From Megalobrama amblycephala (lineage: Eukaryota > Chordata > Actinopteri > Cypriniformes > Xenocyprididae): a stretch of DNA of 64,000 nt. The stretch covers positions 16,684,914-16,748,913 of the forward strand of contig NC_063052.1 of NCBI RefSeq assembly GCF_018812025.1. Direction: 5' to 3'. Numbering within the stretch: position 1 is the stretch's first letter; every line of letters starts with the position of its first letter. Below the pieces are notes generated by a model. It was given only the letters and a program-made list of their open reading frames with translations, did not search any database and was not told the origin of the DNA. The position numbers were made by a program, and so were the translations under genes. Below are positions 49,801-62,265 of the stretch, one piece after another.

Positions 49801-50196
49801 CAATAAACTTTAACACTGAAAACCAAACAGCTGCTCACTCATAAAATAATAATAATAAAAAAAATCTCATAAACATTAATGGACATTAAACAATAAAATG
49901 ATTATACAACCAACCTTGACAACATTTTCAAAGATCATGAACCATCATGTGTACAGGCATAAACAGCTTCAACGTTTTTTTTTTTGCTGTCTATACAACT
50001 CTGATTGAGGAGCGAATGAATGCCAACAGTATGCATTCAATTATTTTCTAATTTTATTTTTGATTTAGTAAAATTACTTAATTTTATACAACTTGAAATG
50101 TTAAAAATGTATTATCATATGTATAAATGCGCATTAACCAAAATTAATTAGTATTGTAAAGGTATTGTTTATTGTTAGTTGATGTTAGCTATTGCA
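46803..50196. other. 5' intron of EEPD1, proximal part
   Basis: No exon seen. Contains a T run (48300-48318), repeated AATCAGTGAGTTGTTGAATC-like phrases (49090-49260) and a short GT run (49712-49728). Otherwise featureless. Confidence 0.45.
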
Positions 50197-50836
50197 TTAA
50201 AGGATTAGTTCACTTTTAAATGAAAATGACCCCAAGATTTACTCACCCTTAAACCATCTAAGGTGTATATGACTTTCTTCTTTCTGATGAACACAATCAG
50301 AGGAAAAAAATATCCATATTTAACAAGTTATGAAGTAAAATATCTAACTTCCGCCAGACCACCTTCCATATTCTACTTATGAAGAAGGTGTAAAACTCTA
50401 GCAGTTCAAAAAGCTTACAAGTTTTCAACTTTTTTTTTTTTTTTTTTTTCATAATTTGAATACGGAAGGCGGTCTGGCAGAAGCTAGATATTTTACTTCA
50501 TAACTTGTTAAATATGGATTTTTTTTTTTTTTTTTACACAAACGCATTGCTTTGCTTCAGAAGGACTTTATTAACCCTACGGAGCCTTGTGGAATATGTT
50601 TATGATGGATAGATGTGGATGGAAACACTTTCTTCAGCTCATACTCGTTTGTAGGGCTGAACAATGATTAATCGCGATTTGCAAAATAAAAGTCTGCGTT
50701 TATGTAATATGTGTTTGTTCTGTGTATAATAATTATGTATATATAAATACACACACATACATGTATATATTTAAGAAAAATTTTATATTTACATATAAAA
50801 TATTTATATTTAAATATAATAATATAATATAATATA

Positions 50837-50875
<39 letters not shown>

Positions 50876-51172
50876 TTATTTATTTATACATGCATATGTT
50901 TCTTAAATGTATACGTGTATGTGTGTATTTATATATACATAATTATTATACACAGAACAAAAACATATATTACATAAACACAGACTTTTATTTTGCAAAC
51001 GATTAATCACGATTAATCATTGTGCAGCCCTACTCGTTTGGTAACGCTTACTACCATTATAAATGCATCAGGATAGTTATTATTATAACTCTGATTGTGT
51101 TCATCAGAAAGAAGAAAATCATACACCTAGGATGGCTTGAGGGTGAGTAAAGCTTGTGAACTAATTCTTTAA
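50197..51172. mobile_element. TTAA-flanked fold-back element with nested hAT element
   Basis: TTAA at 50197-50200 and 51169-51172. Arms carry TTTACTCACCCTTAAACCAT on the left and GGATGGCTTGAGGGTGAGTA on the right. An inner palindrome (GGCGGTCTGGCAGAAGCTAG and its complement) spans 50330-50520. Confidence 0.7.
50652..51032. mobile_element. hAT-type palindromic MITE with perfect 8-bp duplication
   Basis: Ends TAGGGCTGAACAATGATTAA and TTAATCATTGTGCAGCCCTA, flanked by CTCGTTTG at 50644-50651 and 51033-51040. The centre is AT-rich with ATATAT runs. Confidence 0.9.
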
Positions 51173-51508
51173 CTAAAGATAATGTATAGAACATCATTAC
51201 AAAATTTTTACATGGCAATGTTCCTTTCACCTAAAACAGTCATAATTTAGTTTTACATGACCATGTGCCACCCGCTCACTGACCTTTTGAGTTAAATTAA
51301 ATGTGTTTTGCTTCTGTGCCTTCTATGTAAACACCTTCTTTGCATGTGAATTTGTGAAAAGAGGAACAATGCTTATCGAGCTTCCAATTTCCTCCTTATT
51401 ACTTCACTTTGATTGAATGGGCCAAGTCTCTGGCCAGCAAACAGGTATTGTCAGAAATCCAATAACTTTTGAAACAAGATATTCCGAAGAATATTTAAGA
51501 AAAATAAA

Positions 51509-51809
51509 GGTAACACTTTACAATAAGGTTCATTAGTTAAACATTAGTTAATGTATTAACTAACATGAAGTAACCATGAGCAATACATTTGTTACTGTAT
51601 TTACTAATCTTCGTTAACATTAGTTAATGAAAATATGGTTGTTCATTGTTTGTTCATGTTAGTTCACAGTGCATTAACTAATGTTAACAAGATTTTAATA
51701 ATGTATTAGTAAATATTGAGATTAACATTAACAAAGATTAATAAATGCTGTAGAAGTGCAGTTCATTATTAGTTCATGGTAACTAATGAACCTTATTGTA
51801 AAGTGTTAC
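51509..51809. mobile_element. Palindromic MITE, GGTAACACTTTAC ends
   Basis: GGTAACACTTTACAATAAGG and CCTTATTGTAAAGTGTTAC are inverted ends of a 301-bp fold-back, with AAAAATAAA directly on both sides as a probable duplication. Confidence 0.75.
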
Positions 51810-52228
51810 AAAAATAAATATATGCAACTCAAATGATTGTGGATTCTTCTGTTTTATAGGTAACCAATTATATCAACAGAGAACATTTACAATGTTTTAC
51901 ACAGATCTATCTCTGCAAATGTTTGTTAAACAGCTTTTATTATCATAAGAACTGCGACTCATTGATACATTTTATTTGCTTAAGAGGGATAGTTTACCAT
52001 TAACTGTATAACTTGCTTTTTGTGCCACTGTGCATCCGCATGATGTCATAAACGTTCAAATCGGAGCTATGGATTTCCACACAAGTTTTCCAAGTGGTGC
52101 TCAATTGCACTTTTCCAAGTAGGAAACTGGAAATTCTGACTCTCCTTGTTGAATAGGAAAAGTATTTTATGTCAAAATATGCAACAAGACCACAAACAAG
52201 ATGAAGAATTATGCGAGTCCATTACAGG

Positions 52229-52485
52229 TAGGGCTGGGCGATATATCGCATGCGATTGTCACGCGCATTTCGTCAGTAAAGCCAGTTCCCTGATTACCGC
52301 TAAATCGCCATCACCTGCTTTCAATAATGAACGCGATATTGCGTAGCTTGTCAGTGAACTACGGTTCTGTCTATTAAATGCCGCTCCATTTGAAAGCAGG
52401 TGATGGCGATTTAGCGGTAATCAGGGAACCGGCTTTACTGACGAAATGCGCGTGACAATCACATGCGATATATCGCCCAGCCCTA
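52229..52485. mobile_element. hAT-type palindromic MITE with perfect 8-bp duplication
   Basis: 257 bp; ends TAGGGCTGGGCGATATATCG and CGATATATCGCCCAGCCCTA are exact complements, flanked by ATTACAGG at 52221-52228 and 52486-52493. Long complementary arms around a short centre suggest a young insertion. Confidence 0.93.
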
Positions 52486-52496
52486 ATTACAGGCAA

Positions 52497-52943
52497 GTCA
52501 TTTCACCCGGCGGCCATTTTGAAACGTCTCTCTGGCAGCTATTTCAGTCATGTGAGTATAGCTCCTATCTCTTTGAATAGGGTGACATCAAATTCTCCAA
52601 AAATGTTCACTAACCTCACTAATATTTGAAATCAGCAATGAAATCTGAAAACAACTGTTTCATAAATTTATCTTCTAAACACCTTAAATCATGACCAAAA
52701 AAAAGCATTTTTCAGGCTAGACCAGCCAATGCGCATGTGCAGTTATAAACGTTTGTCTCAGAACACTGACTGTTTCTAAGCAAACCGGAGCTTATAAGAG
52801 CAGCTGCAGTGACGCAATGACTTAACCAATCAGCGATTGGCACTTTTATTTAGAAGGCGGGACTGCCATTGCATGCTTCACTTTTGCCCTTTCATAGTAA
52901 TATGAGTGCACCGTCTTTGTATATCTAAAGTCTTTGATATGAC
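52497..52943 (-). repeat. Family D repeat, copy 3
   Basis: Reverse of 1419-1850: starts near TCATTTCACCCGGCGGCC and ends near CTAAAGTCTTTG. It adjoins the preceding hAT-type insertion. Confidence 0.75.
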
Positions 52944-53510
52944 TCAACAGGCATAGAAAGACAATATACTGTAAATTATCATACAGTAATAGAGCCCAAA
53001 TTAACCAGAGGAGTAATCACTGGTCTTTGACCTCTGCAGTGAAACACACTATAGGTCATCCACCAATCAACACCACAATGTTCTCCATTATCTGGCTAAA
53101 ATCTCCTGAAACTGTTTGACATCATGATGTGATTGTGATTACATCCAACGAGAGGTTTGGCGGCATAATTTCATCAAACTCAATTGTCTTTGCAGAATAA
53201 AACACTGTTCTTCAATTTAGCTGATGTGTGTGTTTTTGTTTGTTTGTTTTTTTTAATAAAATTACTTAGATTCTTATTTAAATAAAAATTAAAAGAAGTT
53301 TCTATTGTAGATGCAGTCACAGTTCTGAACGGTGCCATTATTGCTAAATGAAACTAAAAATCATTTTCGTTAATTGAAATAAAATATAAATACACTGTGT
53401 TTCAAATTATTATGCAAGCAACATATCTGTAGGATTTTAGTACAATAAACATTCAGATTTTAGTTTTTCAAAAACTTTTTTCTCTCTCTCATATCTTTAG
53501 AAAACTGGTA

Positions 53511-56500
53511 TCTATGGAAGCTTGTTTCCGCCACTAAATAAAAAATAAAAAAAGATAATTGCGACTTTTTATCTCACAATTCTGACTTTATAACACGCAA
53601 TTTTGACTTTATTGCTCGCAATTGTGACTTTATAGCTCGCAACTGTGACTTTATATCACGCAATTGTGACTTTATAGCTCGCAATTGTGATTTTATAGCT
53701 CGCAGTTGTGACTTTATATCACGCAATTGTGACTTTAGCTCGCAATTTTGACTTTACATCACGCAATTGTGACTTTATAGCTCGCAATTGTGACTTTATA
53801 TCACGCAATTGTGACTTTATAGCTCGCAATTGTGACTTTATAGCTCGCAATTGTGACTTTATATCACGCAATTGTGACTTTATATCACGCAATTGTGACT
53901 TTATGGCTCGCAATTGTGACTTTATAGTTCGCAATTGTGACTTTATAGCTCGCAATTGTGACTTTATAGCTCGCAATTGTGACTTTAAATCACGCAATTG
54001 TGACTTTATAGTTCGCAATTGTGACTTTATAGCTAGCAATTGTGACTTTATAGTTCGCAATTGTGACTTTATAGCTAGCAATTGTGACTTTATAGCTCGC
54101 AATTGTGACTTTATAGCTCGCAATAGCTTGTTTATATAACGCAATTCAGAGAAAAAAGTCAGAATTGCGAGATAAAAAGTCGCAATTATACATTTTATAC
54201 AATTGTGACTTTATATCACGCAATTATGACTTTATAGCTCGCAATTGTGACTTTATAGCTTGCAATTGTGACTTTAGCTCGCAATTGTGACTTTATAGCT
54301 CGCAATTGTGACTTTATAGCTCGCAATTGTGACTTTATAGCTCGCAATTGTGACTTTATAGCTCGCAATTGTGACTTTATATCACGCAATTGTGACTTTA
54401 TGGCTCGCAATTGTGACTTTATGGCTCGCAATTGTGACATTATAGTTCGCAATTGTGACTTTAAATCACGCAATTGTGACTTTATATCACGCAATTGTGA
54501 CTTTATGGCTCGCAATTGTGACTTTATAGTTTGCAATTGTGACTTTATAGTTTGCAATTGTGACTTTATAGCTCGCAATTGTGACTTTATAGCTCGCAAT
54601 TGTGACTTTAGCTCGCAATTTTGACTTTATAGCTCGCAATAGCTTGTTTATATAACGCAATTCAGAGAAAAAAGTCAGAATTGCGAGATAAAAAGTCGCA
54701 ATTATACATTTTATACAATTGTGACTTTATAGCTCGCAATTGTGACTTTACAGCTCGCAATTGTGACTTTATATCACGCAATTGTGACTTTATATCACGC
54801 AATTGTGACTTTATAGCTCGCAATTTTGACTTTATAGCTCGCAATAGCTTGTTTATATAACGCAATTCAGAGAAAAAAGTCAGAATTGCGAGATAAAAAG
54901 TCGCAATTATACATTTTATACAATTGTGACTTTATAGCTCGCAATTGTGACTTTACAGCTCGCAATTGTGACTTTATATCACGCAATTGTGACTTTATAT
55001 CACGCAATTGTGACTTTATAGCTCGCAATTTTGACTTTATAGCTCGCAATAGCTTGTTTATATAACGCAATTCAGAGAAAAAAGTCAGAATTGCGAGATA
55101 AAAAGTCGCAATTATACATTTTATACAATTGTGACTTTATAGCTCGCAATTGTGACTTTACAGCTCGCAATTGTGACTTTATATCACGCAATTGTGACTT
55201 TATATCACGCAATTGTGACTTTATAGCTCGCAATTTTGACTTTATAGCTCGCAATAGCTTGTTTATATAACGCAATTCAGAGAAAAAAGTCAGAATTGCG
55301 AGATAAAAAGTCGCAATTATACATTTTATACAATTGTGACTTTATAGCTCGCAATTGTGACTTTACAGCTCGCAATTGTGACTTTATATCACGCAATTGT
55401 GACTTTATATCACGCAATTGTGACTTTATAGCTCGCAATTGTGACTTTATAGCTCGCAATTGTGACTTTATAGCTCGCAATTGTGACTTTATAGCTCGCA
55501 ATTGTGACTTTATAGCTCGCAATTGTGACTTTATAGTTCGCAATTGTGACTTTAAATCACGCAATTGTGACTTTATAGCTCGCAATTGTGACTTTAAATC
55601 ACGCAATTGTGACTTTATAGCTCGCAATTGTGACTTTATATCACGCAATTGTGACTTTATAGCTCGCAATTGTGACTTTATATCACGCAATTGTGACTTT
55701 ATGGCTCGCAATTGTGACTTTATAGTTCGCAATTGTGACTTTATAGCTCGCAATTGTGACTTTATAGCTCGCAATTGTGACTTTATATCACGCAATTGTG
55801 ACTTTATAGCTCGCAATTGTGACTTTATAGCTTGCAATTGTGACTTTATAGCTCGCAATTGTGACTTTATAGCTCGCAATTGTGACTTTATAGCTCGCAA
55901 TTGTGACTTTATAGTTCGCAATTGTGACTTTAAATCACGCAATTGTGACTTTATAGCTCGCAATTGTGACTTTATATCACGCAATTGTGACTTTATAGCT
56001 CGCAATTGTGACTTTATATCACGCAATTGTGACTTTATGGCTCGCAATTGTGACTTTATAGTTCGCAATTGTGACTTTATAGCTCGCAATTGTGACTTTA
56101 TAGCTCGCAATTGTGACTTTATATCACGCAATTGTGACTTTATAGTTCGCAATTGTGACTTTATAGCTAGCAATTGTGACTTTATAGTTCGCAATTGTGA
56201 CTTTATAGCTAGCAATTGTGACTTTATAGCTCGCAATTGTGACTTTATAGCTCGCAATAGCTTGTTTATATAACGCAATTCAGAGAAAAAAGTCAGAATT
56301 GCGAGATAAAAAGTCGCAATTATACATTTTATACAATTGTGACTTTATAGCTCGCAATTGTGACTTTACAGCTCGCAATTGTGACTTTATATCACGCAAT
56401 TGTGACTTTATATCACGCAATTGTGACTTTATAGCTAGCAATTGTGACTTTATAGCTTGCAATTGTGACTTTAGCTCGCAATTGTGACTTTATAGCTCGC

Positions 56501-57571
56501 AATTGTGACTTTATAGCTCGCAATTGTGACTTTATATCACGCAATTGTGACTTTATATCACGCAATTGTGACTTTATGGCTCGCAATTGTGACTTTATAG
56601 TTTGCAATTGTGACTTTATAGTTTGCAATTGTGACTTTATAGCTCGCAATTGTGACTTTATAGCTCGCAATTGTGACTTTAGCTCGCAATTTTTACTTTA
56701 TAGCTCGCAATAGCTTGTTTATATAACGCAATTCAGAGAAAAAAGTCAGAATTGCGAGATAAAAAGTCGCAATTATACATTTTATACAATTGTGACTTTA
56801 TAGCTCGCAATTGTGACTTTATATCACTCAATTGTGACTTTATAGCTCGCAATTGTGACTTTATAGCTCGCAATAGCTTGTTTATATAACGCAATTCAGA
56901 GAAAAAAGTCAGAATTGCGAGATAAAAAGTCGCAATTATACATTTTATACAATTGTGACTTTATAGCTCGCAATTGTGACTTTACAGCTCGCAATTGTGA
57001 CTTTATATCACGCAATTGTGACTTTATATCACGCAATTGTGACTTTATAGCTCGCAATTGTGACTTTATAGCTTGCAATTGTGACTTTAGCTCGCAATTG
57101 TGACTTTATAGCTCGCAATTGTGACTTTATAGCTCGCAATTGTGACTTTATAGCTCGCAATTGTGACTTTATATCACGCAATTGTGACTTTATATCACGC
57201 AATTGTGACTTTATATCACGCAATTGTGACTTTATGGCTCGCAATTGTGACTTTATAGTTTGCAATTGTGACTTTATAGTTTGCAATTGTGACTTTATAG
57301 CTCGCAATTGTGACTTTAGCTCGCAATTTTGACTTTATAGCTCGCAATAGCTTGTATATATAACGCAATTCAGAGAAAAAAGTCAGAATTGCGAGATAAA
57401 AAGTCGCAATTATACATTTTATACAATTGTGACTTTATAGCTCGCAATTGTGACTTTATAGCTCGCAATAGCTTGTTTATATAACGCAATTCAGAGAAAA
57501 AAGTCAGAATTGCGAGATAAAAAGTTGCAATTATAAATTTTTATTCAGTGGCGAAAACAAGCTTCCATAGA
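53511..57571. repeat. 4-kb array of a 21-bp repeat inside a DNA transposon
   Basis: The unit ATTGTGACTTTATAGCTCGC plus A, with a variant ending TATATCACGCA, is repeated by my estimate about 150 times. Ten copies of a spacer containing AAAAAAGTCAGAATTGCGAG interrupt it (near 54149, 54663, 54868, 55073, 55278, 56281, 56735, 56897, 57371, 57491). Outer ends TCTATGGAAGCTTGTTTCCG and AAAACAAGCTTCCATAGA are inverted and flanked by TA. The spacer is an internal copy of the element's right subterminal region. Both strands are open for up to about 330 codons, as a by-product of the 21-bp period. Confidence 0.93.
54662..55276. repeat. Three tandem 205-bp higher-order units
   Basis: 54662-54866, 54867-55071 and 55072-55276 look identical base for base, each made of one spacer and a short run of 21-bp units. 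Confidence 0.9.
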
Positions 57572-57579
57572 TATCAATC

Positions 57580-59870
57580 TCAGACAGGTTAGTTAAGTAG
57601 TTTGTCAGGGCTTAGGTTAAGTAGTTTGTCAGGTCTTACAGAGAAACCTACTTAAAGAGGTTGTTCCACATTATTAAGCAAGTCACAGTTCTCATGCAAT
57701 ATGGGGAGGAAGAAAGATCTTTCTGAAGATGAAAAGCATGAAATGGTGCAATTTCTTGCAAAAGGCATAAAACAACTAATATTTTGCAAAAACTGAATAG
57801 AGATTGTCAAAAGGTTTGTGAGTGATTTAGAGCACAGAAGAAAATGGTCAGATAAAGGATTATTAAGGGAAGTTTCTGTCTAACAAATGAATTGTATTAA
57901 AAGGGTCACTGTTGAGCAGCAAACAGATATTTGAAGCTGCTGTTGTCTCTGGAGTCTCAAGAAACTCTTCATGCAGGCTGGCAGTTGTGTGTAAAGTTGC
58001 ATTTCAGCCACCCCTAACCAAAATGTACAAAGACCGTTTAAATACAAAATGACAAACGCATATAACATGACTTTTTCCTGCAGCTCTAAAGTGATTAGTC
58101 ACATGGTATTTATGCATCAGTTGATTGAAAAACAGTATGGGAAAGACAGCATTTTCCAGGGGTTCGTCCACGAGTCAAGTAACTAAAAAATGGCAATGCT
58201 AATGGATAGCTTTCAGTTTCTCCAAGTATTCAAGACTACAAGTATTACAGAAACTGCAAATAAACTGCTCAGCGCTAATACAAGAGTAGTGACAGTTCAA
58301 TCAATAAGAGCATGACTCTGACAAGGTTCAACTCTGTCAAAATTTAACTGGTGAGTCTGCAGTTTCTAACGTGTTTGGCAGTTCATTACAGCACTAAAGG
58401 AAAAGGATGGAAAAAATGTCCTATAGACACACACACACACACACACACTCCAACAAATAGGTCTACACATCCTGTCACATTGTGCCACTTCCAGTACTTG
58501 TTTATAACGCTGCAATGCCGTTTCATGTCAGCAGAAATGGAAAGGTTTCCAGAGAATTGAAAATGATGACTTTGATCCAACCGCGCATGTGACCCTGAGG
58601 TCAGTCTTGGGAATAAATCAACAGCAACTGCTTCTTTCACACAGCCTCTCACTCTCGTCAAACTCTCCGCAACCCACACATGTCAACACCTTGTTTTTGT
58701 TGCAAGGAAACCTTTCAAAATCCAATTTATTTTGCAATAAAAATGAAAGCTCTTGCAAAAATGACTGACAATCAACATCCTATGTAGGGCAGGACTTGAA
58801 TTTTGGGTTGGATTGTGGGTATTGTGCAGAATTTTACTAATTCCCGCAGGTTCCGCGCTTGTAATTCTTGCAAATATTTATTCACTATAGGATGTAGGTT
58901 GAATGAGAGCATTAAACAACATAGATTGTTAGATCAAATCAGTAATTTGAAAACTTTATGCAAACTTTATGTCTTAAGTGAACGTCAAAGGTCATTTACA
59001 GCATGTTTTCAAAAGCACTTCTTTACTACGCTTGTAAAAGATGCTTGTAACATGGTAAAATAGCAGCAACTACAGAATAATATCAGAAGGAAAGGGAAAG
59101 AGAATTATTAGTTAAATGAGGAGCTTTTGCACAGGCAAGCACCAAGCACTCCAAATAATGAAAAAATATAGTTTCAGTCTCATATTTATGGCAAACCAAA
59201 ATTATACATTCAGGACATGAGATTAGAGATCTGAAACTGTCATTTTTGTAGATGGGTCATCATAATGTAGTACAGCACCATGGAGACTAAACACATGACG
59301 TGTGCCACACTCACAAAGTGAGCTGACAGATTAGTCAGATTGTTTGGCTTGCTGTGTGTACTGTGAGGTTACTACAGGACGTCTCTGCGTACACTTCTTT
59401 TCTCCAGGGTGAACTACAGTAACCTCTGATCAAGAAGTCTGATGGCTTCCTCCACCCTTGTGTGTTTATGAGACTAGATTAGTTTCAGCATTTTACCCAA
59501 ACATTTCAAGCACTGTGGGTTTTAATGTGTCCTTTTACCCTGATAACAGATCAGACGTCTACTAGATAGTGTTTAACTTACAAAAAAAAACAACCCAAAA
59601 CAGACACCAGATCAGTAGCTAAAGAGTCTGTTGTGTTACACAGCAATGGTGAGCATGTTGGCGGCTGACTCAGTTGTAATGACAGGAGACGGCTGGCTTT
59701 GGTTGACCTACAGTGACTCCTAGATAGAGATGTTTGTCTGAGATGTTTACCCATAACTTAAAGTATTTTGGTGTATGCCATTTGGCTATGGATAAGAATG
59801 ATATTGCAAATCATGCAGCTTGGTGAAGAGAGTTAGGCTATTACTTTAATGCGATGTGACAAAATGAACG
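57580..59870. other. EEPD1 intron without recognised genes
   Basis: 57600-57640 contains a short direct duplication (TTAAGTAGTTTGTCAGG). A CA run lies at 58428-58450. Nothing else recognised. Confidence 0.45.
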
Positions 59871-59879
59871 AAAAAATCT

Positions 59880-60150
59880 AATTTAAAGTAAATGTTTTCT
59901 ATTTTAATATACTTTAAATGTAATTTATTCCTGTTATGGCAAAGCTAAATTTTCATCAGCCATTATGTCAGTCTTCAGTGCAACATGATACTTCAGAATT
60001 CATTTTAATACTCCGATTGCTAGGGAAAAGAAAAAAAAAAAAATCTTCTTTTTAATGTTTTTGTAGAAACCGTGGCATGTTTTTCAGGATTTTTTAATAA
60101 AAAAAAAAGTTCAGAGGAACAGCTTTAATTGAAATTGTTTGTGACATTAT
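59880..60150 (+). repeat. Dispersed repeat family Z, copy 4
   Basis: Shares TTTTCTATTTTAATATACTT and GAACAGCTTTAATTGAAA-like phrases with 26765-27190, more degraded. Confidence 0.55.
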
Positions 60151-60153
60151 TAG

Positions 60154-60772
60154 GGGTGCCCCTAGTTAGTCGATGAGAAGAGGCGAATTAGTCGGTTAGT
60201 CACAGAAAAAATATTCCTCAGAAAGTGGCGAAGTCTCACAGTCTGTGACGGACAGATAGTAAATGCTGATTCATGTGGTTCTATGCCAGAAAATACCCAA
60301 TGTAATACCAAATTTAGCATTTTTTGTTAACCTTTAACAATATTTGAAATGGATTTGATATCATCTGGAAGCTGAATAAATAAGCTTTCCATTGATGTAT
60401 GGTTTGTTAAGACAGGACAATGTTTGGCCGAGATACAACTATTTAAAAATCTGGAATCTGAGGGTGCAAAAAAAAATCAAAATATTGAGAAAATATTGAG
60501 AAAATCCACTCACAAAAATACATTTTTGATATATTTATGGTAGGAAATTTACAAAATATCTTCATGGAACAAGATCTTTACTTAATATCCTTATGATTTT
60601 TGGCATAAAAGAAAAATGTATCATTTTGACCCATACAATGTATTGTTGGCTATTGCTACAAATATACCCGTGTGACTTGTATGGTTTTGTGGTCCAGGGT
60701 CACATATGTCTTGGAGTATCGCAATAATATTGTATCGTGAGTTCAGTATCGTAATATGTACACCCCTATAAG
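60154..60772. repeat. Degraded hAT-like element ends
   Basis: AGGGGTGCCCCTAGTTAGTC near 60154 resembles a hAT terminus, and TACACCCCTATAA near 60765 another. They are not a matched pair, so more than one old insertion is likely. Confidence 0.35.
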
Positions 60773-60884
60773 ATACTCATTTTTGGTCATAAAGATAAGA
60801 TAACATTTGAAACTGTAAAGGGTCTTCTTTTATTTGTGTGCAATAACAACAAGACTTTGTGCTTTTGAAAATAAATAAAACATT

Positions 60885-60889
<5 letters not shown>

Positions 60890-60927
<38 letters not shown>
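60890..60927. repeat. (AT)n microsatellite
   Basis: About 19 AT units. Confidence 0.95.
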
Positions 60928-60931
<4 letters not shown>

Positions 60932-62162
60932 CACTCATCTGTTCAAAACTCCTTCCCAAATCCAATCAGACAGTAAAGTGAGTTTTCATGGTTATCTAGT
61001 CAAAAGGACAAAGCATCAGAGAGGTTGTATAGATTCTAAAATTTTCCCAAGGGTTATCATACATAAGACCGTATTCATCAACAGATAATGGCACTTTTGC
61101 AGTAAATCATTACTATTTGTATCAATATTTACTTCCAATTCATGTTAAACCTCACATGTTCTATCACTAGAGACCTGGATTTGTCACAGACAGCAGAAGA
61201 ATGGCTGATCTCAGGGTTAACCAGAGTCATGCGTGCAGTGGAGAGAGCGACTGTAGTTCCTGCAGAAGTAAACATCTGATAGGACGTTTGATTTAAGTAG
61301 TCATTTACAATTCAAGGTCTGTTTTGATCCAACTGAATTTATGATAGTGTTATTGACATTATAACCCTTGCGATTTCTCAAAAGATGGAGTTTGTACGTT
61401 TGTAAAGTTGTTCCACCAACACTTGAGTCAATCGACAGTGATAAACCAAACTTGTTGCTGTTTTGCAAGCTGACTTGAGTTTTTAAATGCAGCAATATGC
61501 TTGCGAGTCAAAAAGAATATTTCTAGCTCAGCAATATTAAAGTATCTGCATATGACCTTGTGTGGTAGAATTAGGTTTCTATATAGCAGTGTTTCCCAAC
61601 CTTTTTTCTTACAGGCCTATGTGTAAGGCTCAAGTACCCCTCCATCACATTGACATTTCAGTATTTTTTAACTATAGTAGGTGTTATTAATAGTTTGAAT
61701 GAGATTTTATGTTAATTTGTTGTTTTATCGTTATATACTTTTATTGTATATTTAGCTTTAATTGATGTTACTTTATTTTATTTTAATTGCTTTATTACTA
61801 ATTTTCATTTAAGTTTTTACTTTAGTTTTTCATATAATATTTGTATTTTATTTCAGCTTTATTTCACTTACTGAAAACACTTTAAAGGGGTTATGACATG
61901 AGAAATCAAATCCTTGATCAAAAACTTGATCTTTTGAAATAAAAGACATCTATGTAACATTAAAACATCCTGGATATTTTGTGACATCACATGGGCAAAT
62001 ACATTTGCATATGTCTACCTCCAGAGCGAGACAATAGTTTTACATCATCGCACCATAAGCCCCGCCCACTGGCGTTTAGTCGCTTAACGGTTGACATTTG
62101 CCTACACAGGATGCGAGCATTGCGTCACGTCAAAAGCAAATAGAATTTGCAAATAGCATTTT

Positions 62163-62265
62163 AGGGATGCACCGAAATTTCGTCCGAAAATTACATTTCC
62201 GTTTTTTGGCCGGAAAAACATTATGGACAATGGATAATGTTTGGCCGGAAAAACATCTTAAGATC
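62163..62265. repeat. Fragment of a hAT-like element
   Basis: TAGGGATGCACCGAAATTTC followed by repeated TTTGGCCGGAAAAACAT-like phrases. It is cut by the TTAA-type element at 62266, and no right end was identified. Confidence 0.5.

Noticed and set aside
55277..56278. 333-codon minus-strand and 325-codon plus-strand open frames
   Set aside because: They consist only of the 21-bp satellite; openness on both strands follows from the period and unit sequence. No exon context or non-repetitive domain.
53740..57540. CRISPR-like array (regular repeats)
   Set aside because: No unique spacers: intervening units are variants of the same 21-bp repeat, and the setting is a vertebrate intron.
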